Below, piece by piece: positions 56,091-64,000 of a stretch of DNA of 64,000 bases. The notes beneath the pieces were generated by a model, which worked only from the letters and a program-made list of their open reading frames with translations, had not been told where the DNA came from and did no database searches. Positions within the stretch are counted from its first letter, which is position 1; each line of letters opens with the position of its first letter. A program made the position numbers and the translations under genes. The DNA comes from Gallionella sp. (GTDB taxonomy: Bacteria > Pseudomonadota > Gammaproteobacteria > Burkholderiales > Gallionellaceae), in the NCBI GenBank assembly GCA_028710525.1, contig JAQTTY010000012.1, positions 49,898-113,897 of the forward strand, written 5' to 3'.

Positions 56091-57419
56091 TCAGTTGAGT
56101 GCCTGATTGACTTTGGCGAGGTCCGCTTCGTCCAAATTACCGACTGCGGCTTTAAGTCTGAGCATATTGCCGAGGTAGTTGTATTCGGACTGATAGAGGT
56201 CGCGACGGGTCGCGTAGAGTTGCTGCTGAGCATTAAGCACATCCAGATTGGTACGCACGCCGACTTCTTGGCCGGTCTTGGTCGCTTCCAACACGCTGGT
56301 GCTGGACACCAGCGCCTGCTGCAAAGCTTGTACTTGCGCCATGCCGTTGACGACGCCGAAATAGGCTAGGCTGGTCTGCAGCGTCACATTGCGACGCGCA
56401 CTTTCCAAATCCTGCTGGGCACGTTCACGATTCGCTTCAGCTTCACGCCATTTGGAATTGACCGCTCCACCCTGGAACAAAGGCATATTCAATTGCACGC
56501 CGATGTTGGTGTTACGCGTGTCGCTGGCCAGACCGAAGGTGCCACCCGTCGCGTAGTTCTTGCCGTAGTTGGCAACCAGATCGACGGTCGGATAATGGCC
56601 GCCACGATTGCGCTCGACTTCTTTCTCGGCCAGCTGTGCATAAGCTTGAGCGATGGCCAGTTGCGGATTGCTATTCTGTGCGTCAGCGATCCACTTCTCC
56701 ATATCGGCGGGCTGCGGCATTTCCAGCTTCAGTTCGCCCTCCAAACGCTTGAGGTGACCTGGCAGACTGTTAGTCAATTGCTGCAATACGCGGCGCTTGA
56801 TTTCCAGATTGTTCTGCGCGGCGATCTCTTGTGCGCCAGTCAAGTCATAGCGTGCCTGTGCTTCATGGGTGTCGGTGATGGTGGCACTGCCCACTTCGAA
56901 ATTGCGTTTGGCTTGCGCCAGTTGTTCGACGATGGCTGCCTTCTGCGCCTGCGCCAGTTGCACGCTATCCTCGGCGATTAATACATCGAAATAAGCTTGC
57001 GCGGTACGTATCACCAACTCCTGCTCCGCAACCTTGTACTGCGCTTCAGAGACAGCGACCTGTAATTCTGATTCCGAGTAGGCCATCCAGTTTTGCTGCC
57101 TAAACAAAGGCTGTACTAGATTCACGTTGTAGCCGTGGGTGTTGTAGCGATAGTTGCCACCCGTAAAGAACGGTGGCTGAGCGGGACGATATTGGATGTT
57201 GGTGTCGTTGTAAGTGGTGTTCGCGTTGAGATTGACCGAAGGCAGCAGCAAGGCGCGCCCTTGGCTGGACTTCTCTTCGCCCGCCTGCTGTGCGGCAAAC
57301 GCCGACGCGATCACAGGATCGTTGGCTTGCGCGGCATGGTAGGTTTCCAGCAGATCGGCAGCCTGCGCACCGCCGATGGCGGCGAGCAGTATGAAGAATG
57401 CGGTGGATTTGAGTTTCAT
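56091..57419 (-). CDS. tolC: TolC-family outer membrane channel
   Basis: A 442-residue outer-membrane efflux protein with a signal peptide (ILLAAIGGAQA) and two similar halves of the OEP fold. Family blocks include AQANDPVIASAFAAQQAG, QPLFRQQNWMAY, GVQLNMPLFQGGAVNSKW and LDVLNAQQQLY. It would form the outer-membrane exit duct for efflux and type I secretion. It follows pcm by 73 bases on the same strand, a common order in betaproteobacteria. Confidence 0.95.
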   Translation of the reverse strand: MKLKSTAFFILLAAIGGAQAADLLETYHAAQANDPVIASAFAAQQAGEEKSSQGRALLLPSVNLNANTTYNDTNIQYRPAQPPFFTGGNYRYNTHGYNVNLVQPLFRQQNWMAYSESELQVAVSEAQYKVAEQELVIRTAQAYFDVLIAEDSVQLAQAQKAAIVEQLAQAKRNFEVGSATITDTHEAQARYDLTGAQEIAAQNNLEIKRRVLQQLTNSLPGHLKRLEGELKLEMPQPADMEKWIADAQNSNPQLAIAQAYAQLAEKEVERNRGGHYPTVDLVANYGKNYATGGTFGLASDTRNTNIGVQLNMPLFQGGAVNSKWREAEANRERAQQDLESARRNVTLQTSLAYFGVVNGMAQVQALQQALVSSTSVLEATKTGQEVGVRTNLDVLNAQQQLYATRRDLYQSEYNYLGNMLRLKAAVGNLDEADLAKVNQALN

Positions 57420-57492
57420 GTCGGGCTCGCAAATATATTAGATTTCTCTAATGCTACAGCGATGCGCCAAATTACGCAATCCGCACAGCGGC

Positions 57493-58146
57493 TTAAAACA
57501 CGAAACGCTTGGGCTGCGAGGCGTTCTGCAATGCAGGGACGCTGGTCTCCATGATGGTGACGGTCTCGAACACACCGGCCGACACACATTTGATCACCCT
57601 AGCTTGCATCACAGGCGCGTCGCCCACGATGGCGAACATGCGACCACCAACCTTGAGGCTATTCTGGAAAACTGCTGGCAATACAGGTGTAGAGCCAGTC
57701 AGGACGATGACGTCATACTGATTGCTACCCCAACCCTGCGCAGCATCGCCGACTTCCAGCGTGATGTTGTCACGGTGATAGGCCTGCAGATGCTGCTTCG
57801 CCATGGCATTTAGTTCGGGGACGATCTCAACCGAGGTCACATGTCCGGCCAGCGTAGCCATCAGCGCGGTCAGATAGCCGCTGCCAGTACCGACTTCCAA
57901 CACCTTGTCAGCGCGGCTCAGATGCAGCTCTTGCACCACTCGCGCTTCCAGCTTGGGCGACCACATCGAAGTATCGTGACCAAGCGGGATCTCCATATCG
58001 ACAAAGGCCAGCGCGCGTTGTGCTTGGGGTACGAAATGTTCGCGACGGACTTGCTTGAGCAGATCCAAGATACGACCTTCCAATACATCACACGGGCGTA
58101 TCTGCTGCTCGATCATGTTAAAGCGTGCTTGTTCCATGGCGTTCAT
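57493..58146 (-). CDS. pcm: Protein-L-isoaspartate O-methyltransferase
   Basis: A 217-residue SAM-dependent methyltransferase that repairs damaged aspartyl residues. The SAM site is VLEVGTGSGYLTALM; other family blocks are ARFNMIEQQIRPCDV and REHFVPQAQRALAF. It reads first in the pcm-tolC run. A GGGAGAGGGA ribosome site precedes the ATG at 58146; an ATG three codons on is also possible. Confidence 0.9.
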   Translation of the reverse strand: MNAMEQARFNMIEQQIRPCDVLEGRILDLLKQVRREHFVPQAQRALAFVDMEIPLGHDTSMWSPKLEARVVQELHLSRADKVLEVGTGSGYLTALMATLAGHVTSVEIVPELNAMAKQHLQAYHRDNITLEVGDAAQGWGSNQYDVIVLTGSTPVLPAVFQNSLKVGGRMFAIVGDAPVMQARVIKCVSAGVFETVTIMETSVPALQNASQPKRFVF

Positions 58147-58264
58147 TCCCTCTCCCAGATTTCGTATTATTTGACCAGCCTAAGGCCGAGCAGTATATCA
58201 AGGCATCCGCCTTGGGCTCAACCATTCTCAGTTACCTGCCAAAAATGCCCCTAGCATAAGGGTT

Positions 58265-60145
58265 TTAGGGATTTTCACCGCGCAATTCCAGCACTGTTGT
58301 GCGCAACCCCGCGAGTTCAACCTGAGCTGGTTGCACCGCCACACCAATATTCAGTGCCACTTTTCTGAAGGGTCGTACGCTACCCCAACGACTCATAGCC
58401 GCACCGTGCGCACGGGAGAAGAAGCTGCCCCACAGTCCGCTCAATGCCATAGGCAATACCGGTACCGGCGTGCGGCCGACTATCTGGGTCACTCCCGGCC
58501 TGAACGCAGCAAGCTCAGGACTCTTGGCGATAGCACCCTCGGGGAATATAGCAACCAACTCGCCCTGCTCCAACGCCTCCGCGACTGTTGTGAAAGCTTG
58601 CGCCTTCATCGCGGCATCCTCGCGCTCAGGTGCGATAGGAATGGCACGGCTAACCCTGAAAATATAGGAGAGCACCGGCGTCTGAAATACGCGATGGTCC
58701 ATCACGAAGCGTATCGGCCGCTGACTTGCCGCAGCGATGATGAGCGCATCCACATAACTGACATGGTTGCATATCAATAACGCAGGGCCTTCCGCTGGTA
58801 TGTTTTCGACGCCACGCTTCTCCAATCGATATACCGTATGTATCAGCATCCAGACCACGAAGCGCAGCAAGAACTCCGGCACCAGCTTGTAGATATAGAT
58901 CGCCACTGCCGCATTACACACTGCCGCCACACCGAACAGCGCGGGTATCGATAATCCGCTGCTCAACAACGCACCCGCCGCCAAAGCGCCCACCACCATA
59001 AACAGCGCGTTCAGGATGTTGTTGCTGGCGATGATACGTGCGCGTAGCTCGACTTGGCTGCGTGTCTGTATCAAGGCATACAACGGCACGATGAAGAAGC
59101 CACCGAACAAGCCTAAACCCAGCAGATCGAGCAACACGCGCCACATAGATGGCTCTGCAAGCAAGGCCATCGCACCCAGCGCGGCTCCGCCATGCGGTGT
59201 TGAAGGTGAAGCCCAAGTCAGGTCCAGACCAAACAGCGTCAGCCCTATAGAGCCGAACGGCACCAGACCAATCTCAACCATCTTGCCGGACATGCGCTCG
59301 CACAGCATCGAACCCGTGCCTATGCCTACGGTAAACACTGCTAGCAGCAGCGTGACCGACGTTTCCGATCCGCCCAATACATTCTTAGCGTAGGCAGGAA
59401 ATTGCGCGAGGAACAAGGCGCCATATAGCCAAAACCAAGAGATGCCGAGGATAGAAAGAAACACCGTGCGGTTTTCGCGGGCGAAGCCGATGTTGCGCCA
59501 AGTCTCGGTGAAAGGATTCAGGTTGATGCGTAGTTCTGGCGCAGGAGCAGCGGCGGCAGGAATGCCACGACTGGCGAGGTAACCCGCCAACGCCACCAGC
59601 ACCCCACCCACCGTGATCCACAGCGGTCCGTTTTCCAACCCTGCCACCAAAGCACCGGCGATGGTGCCAACCAAGATGGCGACGAAGGTGCCCGCCTCGA
59701 CCAGCGCGTTACCGCCGATCAACTCGTCAGCCTTGAGATGCTGCGGCAAGATCGCGTATTTCACCGGCCCGAACAAAGTCGAATGCACACCGAACAGGAA
59801 TAGACCGAACATCAATACAGCAAGACTATGCAGCGCAAACCCCACGCCGGCCACCAACATGATGACGATCTCCAATACTTTGACCAGTCTAGCCAGTCGC
59901 GCCTTGTCGTATTTATCCGCCAACTGTCCAGCGGTGGCCGAGAAAATAAAGAACGGCAAGATGAAGATGCCAGCCGCCATATTCGCCAATAATTCCGGCT
60001 TGAGTGTGGTCCAACTCGCCGCCTGAAAAGTCAGCAACACCACCAGCGCGTTCTTGAACAGATTGTCGTTAAAAGCACCAAAGAATTGTGTGCCAAAGAA
60101 AGGTAAAAAGCGCCGCGATCTTAGCAGGTGCATCTGTGCACTCAT
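58265..60145 (-). CDS. MFS transporter fused to lysophospholipid acyltransferase (LplT/Aas-like)
   Basis: A 626-residue protein with an N-terminal MFS half (about 1-410; FFGAFNDNLFKNALVV, LADKYDKARLARLVKV) of the lysophospholipid transporter type and a C-terminal PlsC-type acyltransferase (about 430-626; NHVSYVDALI with N-H-x4-D, and FPEGAIAKSPELAAF). In many bacteria LplT brings 2-acyl-lysophospholipid across the inner membrane and Aas re-acylates it. Here the flippase carries its own acyltransferase. It overlaps the amidohydrolase gene by 4 bases, so it is in an operon with the AMP-ligase protein. Confidence 0.9.
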   Translation of the reverse strand: MSAQMHLLRSRRFLPFFGTQFFGAFNDNLFKNALVVLLTFQAASWTTLKPELLANMAAGIFILPFFIFSATAGQLADKYDKARLARLVKVLEIVIMLVAGVGFALHSLAVLMFGLFLFGVHSTLFGPVKYAILPQHLKADELIGGNALVEAGTFVAILVGTIAGALVAGLENGPLWITVGGVLVALAGYLASRGIPAAAAPAPELRINLNPFTETWRNIGFARENRTVFLSILGISWFWLYGALFLAQFPAYAKNVLGGSETSVTLLLAVFTVGIGTGSMLCERMSGKMVEIGLVPFGSIGLTLFGLDLTWASPSTPHGGAALGAMALLAEPSMWRVLLDLLGLGLFGGFFIVPLYALIQTRSQVELRARIIASNNILNALFMVVGALAAGALLSSGLSIPALFGVAAVCNAAVAIYIYKLVPEFLLRFVVWMLIHTVYRLEKRGVENIPAEGPALLICNHVSYVDALIIAAASQRPIRFVMDHRVFQTPVLSYIFRVSRAIPIAPEREDAAMKAQAFTTVAEALEQGELVAIFPEGAIAKSPELAAFRPGVTQIVGRTPVPVLPMALSGLWGSFFSRAHGAAMSRWGSVRPFRKVALNIGVAVQPAQVELAGLRTTVLELRGENP

Positions 60146-61398
60146 TTGGCACTCCGCATGAAGAAATCTTTTGTATGGAAGATACTGTCCGCAAACTTCT
60201 GTGTTCCAGCACGCAAATGCCGCTTCAACACAAAGTCAAACAGCAGTGGGTTGTAGTTCTGTATCTCATCTAGCACTGGTACCGTGGTTTTATCGAGCAA
60301 ACCGACCTGCGCCAACTTGCGCGGCGAGAACAGCGGCAATACACCAGGTAACGGATAGTCACTGCCATTCAGCAAACGATCATGCCAATCCTGATGTTCT
60401 ATGATGGCGCGCAATACTTCTGGGGCTCGATTGCGTTGCGTGACCGCCGAGATATCGCCGTAAAGCAGGCCCTTATATTGAGGCTGCTCCATCATCCCCG
60501 TGAATAACTTAAAACTCGAGACAAGTGAGCCATGTTCGCCTTGGTTCAGGTCTATGTCTTCACCTATCGAGGCGCAATGTGCAATCACCACACGCACACC
60601 CGCGTCCAATGCTCGCCTTAATTTAAGCGGATTTCCCGTCTCTTTCATGCCCATGCCATGCACGGCCTTCTCCTCTCCGGCATGACAAATCAACGGCACG
60701 TCTAATCGAGCCATGGCTTTGTAGAAAGCATCGCATCGCGGTGAGGCTGGATCGACACCCATCGCCGGTGGCAACCACTTAACGCCACGCGCGCCCTGCG
60801 CCACTGCTTTTTCCAATACAGCCACAGCATCCGGACGATAAGGATGGATAGAGCAGACCCACTCAAATTGAGCAGGGTATTGTCGCGCCAGATCACGCGC
60901 ATAATCATTCGGCACATGGAAAGCGGTATGTTCAGGCAAGGCCTTTCCATTTTCATCATGGGCTTGTTCAAAGGCAAACAACACAGACTTGCAGCCGGGC
61001 ATCATCTCGTCCAGTAAATGTCGCATGCGAGTCACATAGCTGCGATCCACATCATCTTTATTTGCACAGGCGGCATTCAAATAGAACTCATGCTGCGCGA
61101 ACTGGATTGGATGCCAGATACTGCGCATATCGGACGTGGCATAGATACCGCTACCCGAGTCACCCGTCCCAGCAATATGAGCGTGTGCATCCCAACAGCG
61201 CGTTGACTCTATTCCCTCCCATGCAGCCTTAACTAGTGGGTGCTCCATCAGATGTTGCGGCAAGCGCGTCCCACACGCATTGAGCAAGTGGCCTTTTATC
61301 AGACCGGCGCTTGCACTCGTACTGACAGCCAGTGCTGAGCCACCGAACAGCATGCCTTGTAAGAAACGACGTCGCTGCATGTCTGTTTTTTTCATCAT
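60142..61398 (-). CDS. Tat-exported amidohydrolase
   Basis: A 418-residue metal-dependent hydrolase of the amidohydrolase-2 type. The twin-arginine signal is MQRRRFLQGMLFGGSAL, so the enzyme is folded before export. Metal-site blocks are CWDAHAHIAGTG, LICHAGEE, VVIAHCAS and LNGSDYP. The ATG touches the stop of the upstream acyl-ligase gene (TGATGATG) and its end overlaps the start of the MFS-acyltransferase gene, so it is locked into a lipid operon. Its substrate is unknown; a headgroup or acyl amide released from lipids is one guess. Confidence 0.85.
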   Translation of the reverse strand: MMKKTDMQRRRFLQGMLFGGSALAVSTSASAGLIKGHLLNACGTRLPQHLMEHPLVKAAWEGIESTRCWDAHAHIAGTGDSGSGIYATSDMRSIWHPIQFAQHEFYLNAACANKDDVDRSYVTRMRHLLDEMMPGCKSVLFAFEQAHDENGKALPEHTAFHVPNDYARDLARQYPAQFEWVCSIHPYRPDAVAVLEKAVAQGARGVKWLPPAMGVDPASPRCDAFYKAMARLDVPLICHAGEEKAVHGMGMKETGNPLKLRRALDAGVRVVIAHCASIGEDIDLNQGEHGSLVSSFKLFTGMMEQPQYKGLLYGDISAVTQRNRAPEVLRAIIEHQDWHDRLLNGSDYPLPGVLPLFSPRKLAQVGLLDKTTVPVLDEIQNYNPLLFDFVLKRHLRAGTQKFADSIFHTKDFFMRSAK

Positions 61399-63527
61399 CA
61401 GGCACTCTCCGCCCAAGTCTTCAGGGTCACGTAATCCAACTTGCCTGTGCCCAATAGCGGCAATGCATCGACGCGCACCAGCTTGCGCGGCACGGCCAGT
61501 TCAGGCCAACCTTGCTCGCGTGCCACGGCCTGCATAGCATCACGAGTCAGCGCAGCATCGGTGGTGAACAGCACCACGGTCTCGCCACGTTGTGCGTCCA
61601 CTTGGGTAGAGGCTGCATGCGCAAAAGTGGGAGAAGCGAGTCCAGCCATCTTCTCCACTACCTCTAGGGACACCATCTCCCCCGCCAACTTGGCGAAGCG
61701 CTTGACGCGCCCGACGATCTTGACGAAACCATCCTCGTCTAAGCTGACGATATCGCCGGTGCTATACCAGCCCTCGCCCATGCTGGAGGACGGACGCTCG
61801 AGTTGGCCGGGCTGTTCATAGCGCAGATAGCCTGACATCAGGTTCGGGCCGCGCACATGCAGTAGACCACCAGACGCTATGCCAGGCACGGTTTCAAGCC
61901 GATATTCGATGCCGGGCAATAGCGGGCCCACCGTGCCAGTGCGATAGGTCATGGGCGTGTTCACCGCTAACACCGGTGCGGTTTCGGTCGCGCCATAGCC
62001 TTCGAAGATACGGATGCCAAACTTCTCAAACCACATGCCGCGCACTGCGTCGGAGAGTTTTTCAGCGCCAGCGATCACATAACGCAGACGATAGAAATCG
62101 TAGGGATGAGCGAACTTGGCGTAGTTGCCGAGGAAGGTATTGGTGCCAAATAACACGGTACAACCTCGGTCGTACGCTAGCTCAGGGATGACACGGTAGT
62201 GTAACGGGCTGGGGTAAAGAAATAGATTAGCTCCGGTCAATACCGGCAACAGCGCGCCCGCTGTTAGGCCGAAGGAATGGAAGATGGGCAGGGCATTGAG
62301 TACTTTGTCTTCCACCGAGAAATCGATCACCGCCCTTATCTGCGCGATATTGGAGAGCAGCGCACGATGCGACAACACTACGCCTTTGGGCTTGCCTTCC
62401 GAGCCCGAGGTAAACAACACCACGGCGGGATCATCCGGTACGGCAGCAAGCTCGACCGCGCGCGGACATCGCATCGCGTAGAGCACCAGCCAAAATTTAT
62501 CAGTCAGCGTTATGCCCTCGCGCAGGTCTTCCAGAAATAACAGGCGCACACCTTGCAAGGCAGACAATTTATCGGCCAGCTTGGCCTGTTCGACAAAGGC
62601 ACGCGAAGTGACGATGGTGCGTATTTCGGCGGCGACACATGCCGCCTGCAAACCATCCGTACCCGCAGTGTAGTTAAGCATGGCGGGCACGCGGCGCAAG
62701 GCGCTCATGCCGAAGATCAGACTCAGTGCAGGCGCAACGTTGGGCAGCAACAACCCGACACGCTCATTGGGTGCAGTGGCACGCGCCACTAAGCGCCCCA
62801 ACATCAGCACCATCTTGAGCAAGTCTTTATAGGTGTACTCGACCTGCTTCATGTCTTCGAGCAGACGGCGGTCGCGCCCGAACATCTCGGTTGCATCCAA
62901 AAACGCGCTATATATGGTCTGTTTGGGTTGCGATGCGAAGATCATTTCCTGCATCACGGCGCGCATCGCTTCGCCCGACTTGCGTCTGCGCAGCTTGGCC
63001 GTGGCCGCTTCAGGCATGGCAATACGTGTGGCGGGAAGTATCGATACGGTGATCTTGGGGAACAATCGCTTGGGCATCTTGCCCGAGACACGCGAGAAAT
63101 AGCTGCGCGTGCCACCATCCAAACGTACTGGCACCAAAGTCGCACCCGTCTTGGCTGCGACGAAGGCCGGGCCCTCGTAGACCTTCATCAGATTGCCCGT
63201 GGTAGTGATACGACCCTCGGGGAAGATCACCACCGGCCGACCGGACTCGACCAGCTTAAGCACTTTCTTCATCGCCATCGGGCTGAGTGGATCGACCGCC
63301 AGATAGTCAACCATGGACAGGATCAGCTTGAAAAACCATTGTTTGGCGATGCCGGTATGCACCACGAATACTGGGTCTACCGGCAGGAACAAGCCCAGCA
63401 GTAGACCGTCGAGAAAGGATTCGTGATTAGCAATAATCAAGAGTTTCTGCGCCTGCAAAGCTTGCGGATCACCTTGCACCTTCACTCGGAATAGCAGCTT
63501 GGCGATGATTCTTAAAAATGACTTCAT
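61398..63527 (-). CDS. Acyltransferase - acyl-ACP synthetase fusion (Aas-like)
   Basis: A 709-residue protein. The N-terminal PlsC domain has NHESFLDGLLLG and FPEGRITTTG; the AMP-forming ligase domain has LFTSGSEGKPKGVVLSH, EGYGATETAPVLAVN and YSTGDIVSLDEDGFVKIVGRV with the C-terminal catalytic lysine in LGTGKLDYV. This is the layout of Aas, which activates a fatty acid on ACP and re-acylates lysophosphatidylethanolamine. It heads the three-gene operon with the amidohydrolase and the MFS-acyltransferase fusion. Confidence 0.93.
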   Translation of the reverse strand: MKSFLRIIAKLLFRVKVQGDPQALQAQKLLIIANHESFLDGLLLGLFLPVDPVFVVHTGIAKQWFFKLILSMVDYLAVDPLSPMAMKKVLKLVESGRPVVIFPEGRITTTGNLMKVYEGPAFVAAKTGATLVPVRLDGGTRSYFSRVSGKMPKRLFPKITVSILPATRIAMPEAATAKLRRRKSGEAMRAVMQEMIFASQPKQTIYSAFLDATEMFGRDRRLLEDMKQVEYTYKDLLKMVLMLGRLVARATAPNERVGLLLPNVAPALSLIFGMSALRRVPAMLNYTAGTDGLQAACVAAEIRTIVTSRAFVEQAKLADKLSALQGVRLLFLEDLREGITLTDKFWLVLYAMRCPRAVELAAVPDDPAVVLFTSGSEGKPKGVVLSHRALLSNIAQIRAVIDFSVEDKVLNALPIFHSFGLTAGALLPVLTGANLFLYPSPLHYRVIPELAYDRGCTVLFGTNTFLGNYAKFAHPYDFYRLRYVIAGAEKLSDAVRGMWFEKFGIRIFEGYGATETAPVLAVNTPMTYRTGTVGPLLPGIEYRLETVPGIASGGLLHVRGPNLMSGYLRYEQPGQLERPSSSMGEGWYSTGDIVSLDEDGFVKIVGRVKRFAKLAGEMVSLEVVEKMAGLASPTFAHAASTQVDAQRGETVVLFTTDAALTRDAMQAVAREQGWPELAVPRKLVRVDALPLLGTGKLDYVTLKTWAESA

Positions 63528-63551
63528 TCCAGCCCCTTCGCAGCGTGTTTG

Positions 63552-63866
63552 TTAGCGTTCTATCTTTATGTTCAGCGCTTGCTGACTTTTGATGATTTCG
63601 AACAGTCGATCGATATTGGGATGCTTACTCGGATTCAGCTTGGCATCCTCAGTATGCTCAGCATAGATGGCTAATCCCTCTTGGGCTGCTTCGCTACCTA
63701 GCGTGCCCCATTTCTGCTGCAGATGATGATAGACACGGATGGAGCCCTGACTACCGGGTTTATTCTCTATGACGCCAGCGTTACGACCATCTGCGTGACT
63801 GAGGCTGATGCGCTGCACACCATCGGCGGGCGCAAGTGTAGGGAGGATGTCGCTGAATTTTTGCAT
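63552..63866 (-). CDS. DUF2322 family protein
   Basis: A 104-residue protein with the family marks PGSQGSIRVYHHL, AAQEGLAIYAEHTEDA and KHPNIDRLFEII. No reaction is known to me. It lies 24 bases upstream of the Aas-like gene on the same strand and is probably co-transcribed. Confidence 0.85.
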   Translation of the reverse strand: MQKFSDILPTLAPADGVQRISLSHADGRNAGVIENKPGSQGSIRVYHHLQQKWGTLGSEAAQEGLAIYAEHTEDAKLNPSKHPNIDRLFEIIKSQQALNIKIER

Positions 63867-63875
63867 ATTCGGTAT

Positions 63876-64000
63876 CAGTAGTGTCCGGTTAAAAGTCGAA
63901 CAAATTTAGTTGGTTATAAAAATCCGTCTGATCTGTGAACTGCCCACTGCCTGCGAAGGCTTGAGATAGCTGGGTTTTCTCAAAAACAGACACCGATATA
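63876..64000 (-). mobile_element. End of an IS4-like insertion sequence (partial)
   Basis: The terminal sequence TAGTGTCCGGTTAAA begins about 63878, and a transposase reading frame ends just inside it. The element runs beyond the window. Confidence 0.7.
63889..64000 (-). CDS. IS4-family transposase, C-terminus only
   Basis: Read on the minus strand the frame is open from the window edge to a TAA at 63889-63891 and ends in YNQLNLFDF, a C-terminus typical of IS4-family transposases, probably the DUF4372 group. Only about 36 residues are visible. The stop lies about 10 bases inside the element end. Confidence 0.65.
   Translation of the reverse strand, partial: ISVSVFEKTQLSQAFAGSGQFTDQTDFYNQLNLFDF

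Overview
The window looks like the chromosome of a Gram-negative betaproteobacterium, probably of the Nitrosomonadales/Gallionellaceae type. The pointers are the order argS - SPOR protein - dsbA - short-chain dehydrogenase, the pcm - tolC pair, a TfpX/TfpZ pilin accessory gene, a DUF2322 gene, outer-membrane lipoproteins and a moderately GC-rich composition. The lineage is an inference from gene content, since no rRNA gene is present.

Bases 1-8962 are the right end of a genomic island. It carries defence genes: a type I HsdM-HsdS fusion whose start lies outside the window, a reverse transcriptase-nitrilase protein (DRT1/UG1 type) that overlaps it by 4 bases, and an ABC-type ATPase followed by a RloB/TOPRIM-like protein. 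About 1.4 kb of mostly non-coding, hairpin-rich DNA with one or two small genes follows. The island ends in a 45-bp copy of the 3' half of tRNA-Arg(ACG), which is a typical integrase attachment site, followed by that tRNA's terminator.

Bases 9.1-22.1 kb are chromosomal backbone with accessory pieces: a cluster of exported proteins that includes two facing paralogous lipoproteins, hslO, an ergothioneine set (egtB, egtD, a drug/metabolite-type transporter and a convergent C-S lyase), a sugar nucleotidyltransferase and a repeat lipoprotein with an exact 174-bp period.

Bases 22.1-25.4 kb hold a single AT-rich gene that interrupts the backbone. It encodes a 912-residue STAND protein with an apparent HEPN-type RNase motif, an NB-ARC NTPase, helical/TPR-like repeats and a cold-shock-like C-terminus. 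I regard it as the best candidate in the window for an undescribed defence protein.

Bases 25.5-34.8 kb are a membrane-lipid and envelope group: an EAL-CBS-GGDEF protein, a small ORF, olsA, olsB, dgkA, a FecR-domain protein, a GT4 glycosyltransferase, a PAP2 phosphatase, an MHS transporter, a 7-bp tandem repeat and an SDR gene carrying an in-frame palindromic insertion. Bases 34.8-58.2 kb are mostly core housekeeping on the minus strand: dsbA, SPOR protein, argS, a large hybrid histidine kinase, a NYN-domain protein, a FAD dehydrogenase with a membrane cytochrome c, priA, hemE, gltD, gltB, tolC and pcm. Bases 58.3-63.9 kb hold an unusual lysophospholipid-remodelling operon, with an MFS-acyltransferase fusion, a Tat-exported amidohydrolase, an acyltransferase-AMP ligase fusion and a DUF2322 gene. 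The window ends inside an IS4-like insertion sequence.
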